From IMG/VR virus record IMGVR_UViG_3300020205_000624, positions 1-20,633 of that record: DNA of 20,633 nt. One strand, given 5' to 3'. The notes under the pieces were generated by a model. The model did no database searches. It was given only the letters and a program-made list of their open reading frames with translations, and was not told the DNA's origin. A program made the translations under genes and the position numbers. Origin of the DNA: a virus. This document shows positions 1-8,417 of this stretch, one piece after another (position 1 is the first letter of the stretch; the number at the start of each line of letters is the position of its first letter).

Positions 1-1
1 G

Positions 2-3000
2 GCTGCATATCAAGGCGGCCCGGCACTTACTACCTTTACAAACGGTACAGGATTAAGTTTACTTGTAGAGATCAATAACTTACCAAGTACAAGTTGGGTC
101 ACCGCAGCGTATGTTACACAAAATAATTCGTTGCAAACAAATAAAGCAACAATTAAAGGACAAGTAACCTCGTTCATTACAGAGAATTATCCAACTTTAA
201 GTTATGATGCTGCAACTTGTGAAAGAGATGTGGGATATATCATTGACTATGTTGGGTACGACATGATGTTTGACAGTAATTATCTAACAATAACTTCTGC
301 AAAAAGTTATTATAGAGCACAGGCTTCTTTAGTATTAGGAGAACAAAAAGCCGCTACTATTGCATCTTTTAGATACTTAAAAACTTTAATGTTAGCAGTT
401 GTTGAAGATAATGCAACAGTTAAGCGTAGAGTTAAAGTGTTAATGGATATTATTATCAACACTTTAATAAATGGTATTGGGTCAACTCCTGAAGTAACTG
501 GTACTATAACTTACAAAAATGATGTTGGCTTATACAAAGGTGCCGAAGTTCTTAAAGCAAATAAAAACTTCCTTGCAGCAGAAGCAACAGCGTGGATTAC
601 ACAAAATTACGGTGGAACAGTAACATCAGTTACTGCTACAACTGACAGATTTACCACAAGCTCTGCACATAATTTAACAGCAGGCGATCCAGTTATTTTC
701 TCTGGAACAGTTATTTCAGGCAGCGCCATTTTAGTTAATGAAATATACTATGTAGTTGCTACTCCGACACCAACGACATTTACTATTGCTGAATCAGCAA
801 TTAGTGCATCAGTGCATAATGTAACAGCTGACGGTACTGGTAGCATGACTGTACGTTATGCGTTTGATGATACGTTATGCAAGCGTGACATGAAAGAATA
901 CATCGACGCTATGGTTTATGATTTGAGTTACACTGGTAACTATAAGTCATTAAGAGCAGCTGAACTATATGTTAATGCAGTACGCGGTTCTAAACAACAA
1001 AACATGTTCTATGTTAGTAACGCCACTGGTCTACGCAATTGTACGCTCAATGGTCTAAATGGAACATTAAGTGAGGAAAATGACTACGGTACCAAACGCC
1101 CAACTGCTGGCGCATACGTTAGTTTGAATCCAGGATTTGGTCCAAATGACAGTAATGTATGGGTTAATACTCGTTCTCACTACTCACAGAACGTATCATT
1201 ATTTGGTACAGGATGTACCGGAGCCAAGATTGACGGAGCATTACATGCCGGTGGAAATCGTTCAATGGTTAAGAATGACTTTACAACCATTATGAGTGAC
1301 GGATTTGGCGTATGGTGTACAGGTGCTAACTCACTAACAGAACTTGTTTCAGTGTTTAACTACTACGGTTACGCAGGCTACATGGCAGAGCTAGGTGGAC
1401 GTATCCGTGCTACTAACGGTAACAGTTCATACGGTACATACGGAGTTATTGCCGAAGGTACTGATACATTTGAACAACCAATTTATGCAGTAGTAGATAA
1501 TCATGCTCAACAGGCAGTAGTAACTGATACTATTACTGATTCTGCAAACATTATCTACAGAATTGAATTTTCAAATGCCGGTACAAATTATACAAACGCA
1601 GACATTGCAATCGGCGGCGACGGTGTAAACGCAACTACTATTGGTGATGAATTCCGTGACGGCGGCGTATTTGAAACACGAATAATTGACTTAGATGACG
1701 GCAATGGCTATGGCGGTACTAATTACGCAAATGCTCTTAACGCTGCTCAAGGTGGCGATGTTGGATACATTACTATTGCAGCTACTGACATTGCTCTAAG
1801 TACAGCATATGTTGGTATGCGTGTACAAATTAGTGCCGGCACTGGTGTGGGACAATATGCAAATATTTTAACTTATAACAGTGGTACAAAAATTGCTACA
1901 ATTTATAAAGATAGTTTTACAGCTCTAACAGTATCAACTACTACTGATACTGGGGACTTTGTTAACGTTGCTTCTAATGCAACATTATATGCTGACATGC
2001 CTATATACTTTGTTGGTACAACTTTTGGCAGCATTACTGCTAATCAGTTATACTATGTCAAAGCGTTAACTGGAACTACGCAATTTACTGTATATCAAAA
2101 TACAACTACAAAAGCACAGATTAATGTAACAGGTGGCAGTGGAACAATGTCTATCTATGCTGCCGGGTGGGATCACGCAGTTCCTGGAACTACATTAGTT
2201 AACAGTTTAGATTTATCTTCAAGCTATAAGTTAGAACCAAGAATTAGTTATACTGCCCCAGGTTATACAGCAACAGCAAGAAGCATTCAAGCAGTTGCAT
2301 TCTCAGCAGCAACATTTGGTAATAATAGATATATTGCAATTCCTACAAGCGGAACAAGTACTTCATATAGTTTAGATGGAAAAACATGGGCTGCTGGCGG
2401 AGCATTAAGTGCAAGTGAAAGCTGGATCGACACAGTGTACGGCGGCGGCCAAGGTGCAGTAGCAACAGCAATCGTTGGCGGTCTTGGTGGTGATGGTGCT
2501 GTTTTTGAAGCAGTAATGGGAGCTGTCAATAGCATTGGCGCACCGGGCATTGACCAAGTTGTTAGTGTTACTATTATTGACGGCGGCTTTAACTATACTT
2601 CACCGCCAACTATCGTGTTTACTCCAACAACAGGCGGCGCAGGCGCAATAGCATCTTGTACTGTACTAAACGGAAAAATTGATAGTATTACTATAGAAGT
2701 TAATGGATCTGGATATAATGCTCCTCCGACAGTTTCAGCAGCAACAGATCGTGTAACAAAACTTAATGTTTCAACTTGGGGTAGAGGCTATACAACAGCA
2801 CCTACAGTTACAATTAGTCCTCCGGTTAGCGCAACTGCATGGTCGTCAGGCGGCGCCGCTACTCTAGGAACTTATTACTCGTATGTTAATACTGGAGTTA
2901 TTCCTAGTCGAACCAACTACTATCTAGCAACAGCTAGCGGTACGTTTAGTTCTACAGCACCAACATTTACATCTGGTACTGGCTCATCTGGCACATATGG

Positions 3001-5134
3001 CGTTGGGTTAACATTTGCAGCAACACTTGCAACAGGTACTGCGGTATTAACTAATAATGGTGTGGGATCTATTACAATCGGAGCTGACGGCGGCAGAGGA
3101 TACACCGCTGATCCAACAGTAACTATAGTTGATACTACTGCAAAATATGTTGCTATTGCAAGTGGAACAATTGGCACCGCATACTTACCAACAAGTGCAG
3201 CTGAAAATGCAGCATGGACAGCTGGCGGAAATCTACAAGCTGGATTTACTGATGCAGCCGCAGTAGCGTATGGCGGTGGTTTATTTGTCACAGTAGGCGG
3301 CACAAACAAAGGCGCATCTGCACCGTTGAGCGCATTAGGTATAACTTGGACAGGTAGAACACTTCCAACAACTAGTGGAACTTACTCTGCAGTCACTTAT
3401 GGTAACGGAATATTTGTTGCAATAACAACAGGTGCACAATTAACTGCCTACAGCACAAATGCTACCTCGTGGACTCAAGGTGGTAACTTACCATCTAGCA
3501 CCACTTGGAGCAGTATTGCATATGGTAACGGACGTTTTGTTGCTATTGCTACTGGCACAAGAAGTGTGGCTATTAGTTTAGACAAAGGCATAAACTGGAA
3601 AACAGTGACTCCGGGATTACCAAGTGCATTAACATGGACTAAGATTGTCTACGGACAAGGCCTATTTGTTGCAATTGCTAGCGGTGGTACAACAGTAGTT
3701 ACTAGCTCAGACGGCCTAAACTGGACTGTTAGAACAATGCCAGGTGCTAGCTCTACATGGAAAGGTCTAGCTTTTGGTAACGTAAGTAATAATCCGTTAT
3801 GGGTTGCAGTATCTAGTACAAGTGGACAAAACGCTGCATCATTAAACACCGGTGCAACTGCTCTAGGAAGAATGAAGGCAGAGTCTGGAACTATAACTGA
3901 AATTAGAATAATAGAACCAGGTTCAGGCTACCCGAAAGGAACAGTTACTGCAACTACCGATACTACAAATGTAATCACAGTAAACAATACTGAAAACTTA
4001 ATTGATAGCCAACCTATTTTATTCAATGGCGTAACTGCTGGTGGACTAGTTACTGAGAAACTATATTACGTTATTGGAACTAGCATTGTTACAAATACTA
4101 GCTTCAAAGTTAGTCTGGTAGCAGGCAGTACGACTCCGGTAGTACTAGCAACTGCTACAGGATTAACAGGAGTTTACAGAGCAGGTCCTATTGCTACTCA
4201 AACAGATCCAAATAAAGTTATTACCGCAGCAATTAATCCAAGAACAAATGATGGTGTTTTAGCTAATCCATCGTTTAGTAACAGAGGTACATTGTACACA
4301 ACTGCTACTACAGCAATTGCAGGAGATGGCTATGCAGATTTGTATCAACCTAGTACATTTATTTCGGTCAGAAATTTATATGATCGACCACAACCTGGCG
4401 CTAACGTAGTGTTTTCATCACTTCCTACTGTTTGGTATAAACTTGTTGCAGTTACTAACTTGTTAGGTGATAAGGGAGATTACACTGCTAACTTCCAAAT
4501 TAGTCCAGGAATTAGCGTACTAGAAGCACCAATTGACGGTGATACTATTACTACTACAATCAAGTACTCGCAAGTTCGTCTAACTGGACACGACTTCTTA
4601 TACATTGGTACAGGAAATCAAGCAGACACCAACTATCCGTTTGTTGACCCTACTAATGCTAGCATTGCGGCACAAACTAATAGTTCAGGCGGTGGACGAG
4701 TGTTCTTTACAAGTACTGACCAAGACGGTAACTTTAACGTCGGTGGACTATTCGGAGTGCAACAGTCAACTGGTACTGCTACATTGAACGCTGATGCGTT
4801 TAACTTGTCAGGACTACAGAGCTTGCAATTAGGTGAGATTAACCTAGGTGTTGGATCAGCTGTTATTAACCAGTTTAGTACAGACCCGTACTTTACTGCT
4901 GATAGCGATAACATTGTACCAACACAGCGAGCAATTAAAGCATATATTACAGCCCAAATTGGTGGCGGACAGAGCTCATTGAACGTAAATACACTAACAG
5001 CTGGTGTTGTATACGTGGCTAACGACTCGATCTCAACTACTAGTGGCGGTCAGTTAAATATAAAATCAAAGATGTATTTTACAGGTGGAATTGACGGGGC
5101 TCCCGTTGCACTTGGATTCTTCTTACAACGATAA
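2..5134 (+). CDS. Giant tail-fibre / structural protein, 5' end outside window
   Basis: The frame is open from position 2 without a stop, so the gene starts upstream; a TTG at 131 is only an internal codon. About 1,710 residues are visible. Seen in order: two copies of a Cys-Arg-Asp helical repeat (near 203-325 and 860-985); three copies of a beta module containing a YYV core (near 619-860, 1924-2167, 3939-4190); at least five G-x-GY-x-x-P-T-V-like repeats (2579-3127 and near 3921); Asp-box-like propeller strands (2368-2391, 3449-3472, 3574-3598, 3704-3724); and a C-terminal part with DQDGNF and SDNIVPTQRAIKAYI, motifs I associate with long fibre proteins of marine T4-like phages. The likely role is a distal fibre or baseplate-attached structure that contacts the host. 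It heads a co-directional run of virion genes, with 17 bases to the next start. The fibre-type assignment is firm; the exact place in the virion and the receptor are unknown. Confidence 0.8.
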   Translation, partial: AAYQGGPALTTFTNGTGLSLLVEINNLPSTSWVTAAYVTQNNSLQTNKATIKGQVTSFITENYPTLSYDAATCERDVGYIIDYVGYDMMFDSNYLTITSAKSYYRAQASLVLGEQKAATIASFRYLKTLMLAVVEDNATVKRRVKVLMDIIINTLINGIGSTPEVTGTITYKNDVGLYKGAEVLKANKNFLAAEATAWITQNYGGTVTSVTATTDRFTTSSAHNLTAGDPVIFSGTVISGSAILVNEIYYVVATPTPTTFTIAESAISASVHNVTADGTGSMTVRYAFDDTLCKRDMKEYIDAMVYDLSYTGNYKSLRAAELYVNAVRGSKQQNMFYVSNATGLRNCTLNGLNGTLSEENDYGTKRPTAGAYVSLNPGFGPNDSNVWVNTRSHYSQNVSLFGTGCTGAKIDGALHAGGNRSMVKNDFTTIMSDGFGVWCTGANSLTELVSVFNYYGYAGYMAELGGRIRATNGNSSYGTYGVIAEGTDTFEQPIYAVVDNHAQQAVVTDTITDSANIIYRIEFSNAGTNYTNADIAIGGDGVNATTIGDEFRDGGVFETRIIDLDDGNGYGGTNYANALNAAQGGDVGYITIAATDIALSTAYVGMRVQISAGTGVGQYANILTYNSGTKIATIYKDSFTALTVSTTTDTGDFVNVASNATLYADMPIYFVGTTFGSITANQLYYVKALTGTTQFTVYQNTTTKAQINVTGGSGTMSIYAAGWDHAVPGTTLVNSLDLSSSYKLEPRISYTAPGYTATARSIQAVAFSAATFGNNRYIAIPTSGTSTSYSLDGKTWAAGGALSASESWIDTVYGGGQGAVATAIVGGLGGDGAVFEAVMGAVNSIGAPGIDQVVSVTIIDGGFNYTSPPTIVFTPTTGGAGAIASCTVLNGKIDSITIEVNGSGYNAPPTVSAATDRVTKLNVSTWGRGYTTAPTVTISPPVSATAWSSGGAATLGTYYSYVNTGVIPSRTNYYLATASGTFSSTAPTFTSGTGSSGTYGVGLTFAATLATGTAVLTNNGVGSITIGADGGRGYTADPTVTIVDTTAKYVAIASGTIGTAYLPTSAAENAAWTAGGNLQAGFTDAAAVAYGGGLFVTVGGTNKGASAPLSALGITWTGRTLPTTSGTYSAVTYGNGIFVAITTGAQLTAYSTNATSWTQGGNLPSSTTWSSIAYGNGRFVAIATGTRSVAISLDKGINWKTVTPGLPSALTWTKIVYGQGLFVAIASGGTTVVTSSDGLNWTVRTMPGASSTWKGLAFGNVSNNPLWVAVSSTSGQNAASLNTGATALGRMKAESGTITEIRIIEPGSGYPKGTVTATTDTTNVITVNNTENLIDSQPILFNGVTAGGLVTEKLYYVIGTSIVTNTSFKVSLVAGSTTPVVLATATGLTGVYRAGPIATQTDPNKVITAAINPRTNDGVLANPSFSNRGTLYTTATTAIAGDGYADLYQPSTFISVRNLYDRPQPGANVVFSSLPTVWYKLVAVTNLLGDKGDYTANFQISPGISVLEAPIDGDTITTTIKYSQVRLTGHDFLYIGTGNQADTNYPFVDPTNASIAAQTNSSGGGRVFFTSTDQDGNFNVGGLFGVQQSTGTATLNADAFNLSGLQSLQLGEINLGVGSAVINQFSTDPYFTADSDNIVPTQRAIKAYITAQIGGGQSSLNVNTLTAGVVYVANDSISTTSGGQLNIKSKMYFTGGIDGAPVALGFFLQR
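203..985 (+). repeat. Duplicated Cys-Arg-Asp helical module inside the fibre protein
   Basis: Two stretches of about 40 codons (203-325 and 860-985) encode related segments. Both contain Cys-x-Arg-Asp, then Ile-Asp, Tyr-Asp, Asn-Tyr and an Ala-rich helix ending in Tyr. They flank the first YYV beta module, so the unit was probably duplicated together with, or around, that module. Seen directly; the function is not known to me. Confidence 0.7.
619..4190 (+). repeat. Three dispersed copies of a YYV beta module in the fibre protein
   Basis: Copies lie near 619-860, 1924-2167 and 3939-4190. Each starts with a T-x-T-T-D segment, has a D-x-P-I/V-x-F strand, a central (I/L)YYV core about 45 residues in, and ends with a Gly-rich strand before an aromatic or Arg residue. 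DNA identity between copies is low, so the duplications are old. This is probably a structural spacer domain of the fibre shaft. Confidence 0.65.
2284..3850 (+). repeat. Asp-box-like propeller repeats interrupted by GxGY repeats
   Basis: Strands of the form YGNGxFVAI alternate with S-x-D-(x)-G-x-x-W-like turns at 2368-2391, 3449-3472, 3574-3598 (an exact SxDxGxxW) and 3704-3724. This is the Asp-box pattern of sialidase-type beta-propellers. The first blade-like unit (2284-2430) is separated from the others (about 3170-3850) by a block of GxGY-x-x-P-T-V repeats at 2579-3127, which looks like an insertion between blades. No catalytic residues of a sialidase are recognisable, so binding rather than hydrolysis is the safer guess. 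Confidence 0.55.
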
Positions 5135-5151
5135 TTTACGGAGATATAAAA

Positions 5152-5478
5152 ATGGCAACAGGAAGATTAGGAACGGGTGCAGTAGCAATCCCAGCAACAG
5201 CAAACACTACAGTATATACAGTGCCTGTAGGTTATTATGCAGTGTGTAATGTATCTATTACTAATAGAAATACATCAGCAGTTACTATAAGATTAGCACT
5301 TTCAACATCAGGTTCTCCAGGTGCTGAAGAATTTATCGAATATGATACTGTTGTTATTCCTAACGGAACATACGAACGTACCGGATTGGTCGCCCAAGCT
5401 GGACTAAATATTGTTGTTTACTCGTCAGCTGCAACAGTCGGCTGTACAGTATACGGTATTGAAACTTCTACATCATAA
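5152..5478 (+). CDS. Small virion/fibre module protein, 108 aa
   Basis: The product is a single beta-rich module with N-terminal TTVYTVP, a central ITNRNTS, then EFIEYDTVVIPNGTYERTG and a closing VYSSAATV-x-x-x-VYGIE. The same module occurs twice in the protein encoded at 6481-7128. There is no signal peptide or membrane segment. A GGAG ribosome-binding site sits about ten bases before the ATG, and the gene follows the giant fibre gene by 17 bases, so it is probably co-transcribed and part of the same virion structure. I do not recognise a named family; a fibre-associated or capsid-decoration role is inferred from context. Confidence 0.7.
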   Translation: MATGRLGTGAVAIPATANTTVYTVPVGYYAVCNVSITNRNTSAVTIRLALSTSGSPGAEEFIEYDTVVIPNGTYERTGLVAQAGLNIVVYSSAATVGCTVYGIETSTS

Positions 5479-5492
5479 TTGAGAGATAAACT

Positions 5493-6461
5493 ATGGCACG
5501 ATTAAACACAGGCGCAAAGACCTTAAGTATAACAGGGACGTTTAATCTCTCGTATGCTTTTTCAGGAGGCTTAATTTCTCTAACTGGAACTGCGCCTTAT
5601 ATTGTAACAATAGCTAACCCGGTATTTTTTCCCGGAGCAAAACAAGAATTTTATAACGCCACTACTGGAAATATAACGCTCAGTACACCGGCAGGTAATA
5701 TTCAAGGCCCGGGATTTACCGCAGCAGCCACGCAGATTATGCCAGCTGGTTCTACATTTACGCTTATTTCAAACGGCGCAAACTACGTTATTACTAATGA
5801 TGAAGGTGGTCCTCTGCAAGGAACTGCGGTAGTATTTACGACATCGGCAACTGTTCCTATAGTACAAGGATCTACAACAAGCGCCGGACAGCTAACAATT
5901 AGATCAACTAGTAATGCTACCAAAGGTACTGCTGGCATTTTAATGAATGATGGTATTGCATCAACTACAACTGCAACAGGTACATTGGTTATTACAGGCG
6001 GCCTAGGTGTTAGTGAAAATATTCGCTCAGGCGGTACAATTTACGGTAATTTAAACAGTAGTAGTGTTACACTAAACACAACAGGTAGTATTGATAGTAT
6101 CACGGTTGGAGCAACTACAAGAGCAAGTGGTGCATTTACCACACTAGGTGCTAACAATACTGCGACATTTACTGGGGCAATATCGGCAGCAACAGGCACA
6201 AATAATCAAGCATTTTCTACTACCGGTGCAGGCATTATTACTTTTAGTTCTGGAACACTTGGTAGTATTGATAATATGACCATTGGTGCAACAACAGCTA
6301 CTACTGGTAGATTTACTACGATGACTGCTACAACAGCCACGTTGACTAATGGTACAATTAGTACTGCGCCTAGTAGTGGCAATGATATTACAAATAAAAC
6401 ATATGTTGATGCCGCTGCTAAAAAGATCAGCGGGTTCGGCTTCTTCTACGCTGGCGTGTAA
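5493..6461 (+). CDS. Tail-fibre-like structural protein, 322 aa
   Basis: The product is low-complexity, Thr/Gly/Ser-rich and beta-type. The N-terminal ~105 residues form a compact region; the middle has a TTTATGTLVITGGLGVSEN segment common in phage fibre proteins. Two copies of a GSID-(S/N)-(I/M)-T-(V/I)-GATT...FTT repeat (around 6087-6145 and 6258-6322) follow. The end carries NDITNKTYVD, a motif frequent at the ends of marine phage fibre proteins. It lies 14 bases after the previous gene with a GAGAG ribosome-binding site, between the two genes that share the 105-residue module. Probable role: fibre shaft or adhesion component. The family-level assignment is moderately secure, the position in the virion unknown. 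Confidence 0.7.
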   Translation: MARLNTGAKTLSITGTFNLSYAFSGGLISLTGTAPYIVTIANPVFFPGAKQEFYNATTGNITLSTPAGNIQGPGFTAAATQIMPAGSTFTLISNGANYVITNDEGGPLQGTAVVFTTSATVPIVQGSTTSAGQLTIRSTSNATKGTAGILMNDGIASTTTATGTLVITGGLGVSENIRSGGTIYGNLNSSSVTLNTTGSIDSITVGATTRASGAFTTLGANNTATFTGAISAATGTNNQAFSTTGAGIITFSSGTLGSIDNMTIGATTATTGRFTTMTATTATLTNGTISTAPSSGNDITNKTYVDAAAKKISGFGFFYAGV

Positions 6462-6480
6462 AATATTTTAAGGAAATATA

Positions 6481-7128
6481 ATGGCAATTGGAATTAATTC
6501 AAGAGTAGATTTAGCCGCAACAACAAATACAACGATTGCAACTACTCCCGCATCCGGAAAAGCACAGATATTAACTGTATCGTTGGCTAACCGATCAGCT
6601 AGTGCTGCAACATTTAACTTGGCTGTTGTTAATAACGGTACTACTACACCATCAAACGGAGATTATCTAGAAATATCTACTAATCTTGCTGCAAATACAG
6701 TTTTTGAAAGAACAGGTATTGTACTACAAAACGGACAAACTATTGTAGCTTATGCTAGTATTGCTGGATTTTCTGCAGTTACATACGGCATAGAAGACAA
6801 CGTGTCTAACGCAAACACCGGTTCTTTCAAGGCTGCACTGCCTGCTGCTACATGGGTACAAGCAACAGCCGGACCAGCTTCAGGAAGATATCAAACAGTC
6901 TCATTAAATATCTGTAATAGAAACTCTTCATTAGCGCGGATTAGAGTGTGTATTTCGACAACATTTAATGCACCAAATGCAGGAGACTATATTGAATATG
7001 ATTCAGTATTACCTGGTGGTGCTGAATTAGAAAGAACTGGTATTGTTATAGCTAATGGTCAGCAAATTGGCGTATACTCAAGCGTAGCAACCGTTGATCT
7101 GGTTACAATGATTGTTGACGATATATAA
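6481..7128 (+). CDS. Tandem two-module virion/fibre protein, 215 aa
   Basis: The protein is two copies of the module found alone at 5152-5478: residues about 8-106 and 116-215. Each copy has a strand ending in NR(S/N) followed by Ser/Ala, a Gly/Asp-Tyr-(L/I)-E segment, an ERTGIV strand, an NGQ turn and a V/A-Y-(A/S)-S strand. The second copy is closer to the single-module protein (NRNSS, YIEYDSV) than the first. An AAGGAAA ribosome-binding site precedes the ATG. The gene ends the first structural run; the next gene has its own late-promoter-like box. The role is inferred to be structural. Confidence 0.7.
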   Translation: MAIGINSRVDLAATTNTTIATTPASGKAQILTVSLANRSASAATFNLAVVNNGTTTPSNGDYLEISTNLAANTVFERTGIVLQNGQTIVAYASIAGFSAVTYGIEDNVSNANTGSFKAALPAATWVQATAGPASGRYQTVSLNICNRNSSLARIRVCISTTFNAPNAGDYIEYDSVLPGGAELERTGIVIANGQQIGVYSSVATVDLVTMIVDDI

Positions 7129-7133
7129 TTTAT

Positions 7134-7141
7134 GATAAATA
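7134..7141 (+). promoter_or_regulatory. Candidate T4-type late promoter box (GATAAATA)
   Basis: GATAAATA differs by one base from the T4 late consensus TATAAATA, which is read by a gp55-type sigma factor without a -35 box. It lies 20 bases before the ATG at 7162 in the short gap opening the adhesin/chaperone block. The predicted start, about six bases downstream of the box, would leave room for the AAGG ribosome-binding site. The same variant occurs before the gp13-like gene. Confidence 0.5.
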
Positions 7142-7161
7142 TGAACAAGGAAACAAAATAA

Positions 7162-7905
7162 ATGTCAGGAATTAAATTAATATACGACGGCACCTGCACT
7201 AATACTGCCAATACTACTTGTGCGTGGACTGTGCCTGCGGGCGTGTTCCGAGTAACATTTGAAGTATGGGGTGGTGGCGGTGGTGGTGGTGTGCCCGGGA
7301 CTAACTGCAATTGCTGTAGTACTGGAGGAGCTGCATCCGGTGGCGGATATTCTAAGGTAACTGTTAACGTTACTCCTGGAACAGTATACCAAGTAGTAGC
7401 AGGAGCAGCCGGAGTAAGTGGAGGTTTTGGAGCTCCTATTTCAATATGCGCAAACGGTATTACTGGCGGCACAAGTTATGTTTCTGGAACTGGTGTACCA
7501 GCAACTTTCTGCGCAACCGGCGGCCTAGGGGGTCTAAGCGACTTTGGTACTAACTGTTATGCAATGTGTGGATGTAATTTCTACACACGTACCCCAGGTC
7601 AGGGATACGGTGGTGATACTGTTGCCCAAGGAACCTGGGGTGTTGTTAGTCTATTCGGCGACCAAAGCCCATATGGTATATCAAACTTCGGCGGCGTGGC
7701 AGGTGGACCTGGCGGCGGATCTGGCGGATTCAACATATCAGGCGGCTACTGTGGCGGGCACGGGTGTTCGGTGACAGGTGAAGGACCACTTCATGGTCGA
7801 GTACCAGGTGGTGGTGGTGCCGGTGGCTCCTGCTGGAGTACCTGCCAATGCACTCCTTGGGCCAGTGGCCGAGGCGGTCCTGGTATGGTTAAAATTACTT
7901 ATTAA
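7162..7905 (+). CDS. Gly/Cys-rich adhesin-like protein 1, 247 aa
   Basis: After a short head with a WTVPAGVFRVTFEVWG strand, the protein is dominated by Gly tracts and by my count holds 15 Cys. Landmarks shared with the two paralogues at 8417 and 9578 are the WTVP...VTFE(V/I)WG opening, a Cys cluster right after the first Gly tract, a CATGGxGG segment, a YGGD/S-type turn, a (V/F)PGGGG tract near the end and a final (M/L)VK/RI-x-(Y/F). Gly-rich receptor-binding tips with polyglycine-II helices are known in T4-like phages (gp38-type adhesins); a comparable tip role is inferred. The next gene starts 11 bases later and resembles a fibre assembly chaperone. Confidence 0.7.
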   Translation: MSGIKLIYDGTCTNTANTTCAWTVPAGVFRVTFEVWGGGGGGGVPGTNCNCCSTGGAASGGGYSKVTVNVTPGTVYQVVAGAAGVSGGFGAPISICANGITGGTSYVSGTGVPATFCATGGLGGLSDFGTNCYAMCGCNFYTRTPGQGYGGDTVAQGTWGVVSLFGDQSPYGISNFGGVAGGPGGGSGGFNISGGYCGGHGCSVTGEGPLHGRVPGGGGAGGSCWSTCQCTPWASGRGGPGMVKITY

Positions 7906-7916
7906 TTGGAGATATT

Positions 7917-8417
7917 ATGAATACACATAAAATATTAATAAGCAACGACACAGGACGTATCATACTACCTATATACGTTATAGACGATCCAAGACCCTGC
8001 CCACCAGATGCTACATGGATGGAAATAGATCCAGATACAAGTATATATAAACATTATGTAGGACTCGAAGATGTGCATCATTTAGATATTGAAGCAACAT
8101 ATTGGGACTTTGAAACCAATGCGTGGATAGAAGTACCTACAAGTGGTGGTCCGTCATACGAAAAAACAAGATTCAACAGAAACGAATTGTTGAAACAAAC
8201 TGATAAAGTGTTTGCAAAAGTAACAGACCCTGTAGAAATACAACAATGGATTACTTATAGACAACAGTTACGCACAATGTTCGATGGTCTCCCTGAAGAT
8301 TTTGATTGGAATGAAATAATTTTTCCAAGAACCCCAATGGATATTAAGGCATTAAAAGATAAGGCTGCTGCTGGAGATGCATTTGCAATTGAAATAGTTA
8401 CAAGGGATAATTTATAA
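7917..8417 (+). CDS. Tail-fibre assembly chaperone-like protein 1, 166 aa
   Basis: This soluble, acidic protein has two recognisable parts. Residues about 60-75 carry a (Y)WDFETNAWIEVP strand. Residues about 85-137 carry R-N-E-L-L...TD followed by W-x-x-YRQQLR (114-119) and a closing IIFP, the pattern of phage tail-fibre assembly/chaperone proteins (R-x-x-LL-x-x-TD...YRQ-x-LR...P). About 25 residues extend beyond that motif. It sits between adhesins 1 and 2, and its TAA overlaps the ATG of adhesin 2 (TAATG), so translation of the two is coupled. It probably assists folding or trimerisation of an adjacent adhesin; which one is not decidable from position alone. Confidence 0.6.
   Translation: MNTHKILISNDTGRIILPIYVIDDPRPCPPDATWMEIDPDTSIYKHYVGLEDVHHLDIEATYWDFETNAWIEVPTSGGPSYEKTRFNRNELLKQTDKVFAKVTDPVEIQQWITYRQQLRTMFDGLPEDFDWNEIIFPRTPMDIKALKDKAAAGDAFAIEIVTRDNL

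Noticed and set aside
131-133. TTG as true start of the giant fibre gene
   Set aside because: The frame continues upstream without a stop to the window edge, with fibre-like composition, and no ribosome-binding site precedes the TTG.
2287-2550. Open frames on the minus strand within the fibre gene (also 2920-3309, 3649-3849, 4633-4914)
   Set aside because: They lie inside a well-supported fibre gene, have low-complexity Pro/Ala/Val-rich translations that mirror Gly/Thr repeats on the other strand, and lack good ribosome-binding sites.
7270-7295. GGT-rich microsatellite in adhesin 1 as a phase-variation switch
   Set aside because: The repeat unit is three bases and interrupted, so slippage would only change the Gly tract length, not switch the frame; it is explained by Gly coding.
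7059-7472. 137-residue minus-strand frame with a proline tract across the start of adhesin 1
   Set aside because: The proline tract is the reverse reading of the Gly repeats of adhesin 1, and the frame spans an obvious promoter gap and gene start.
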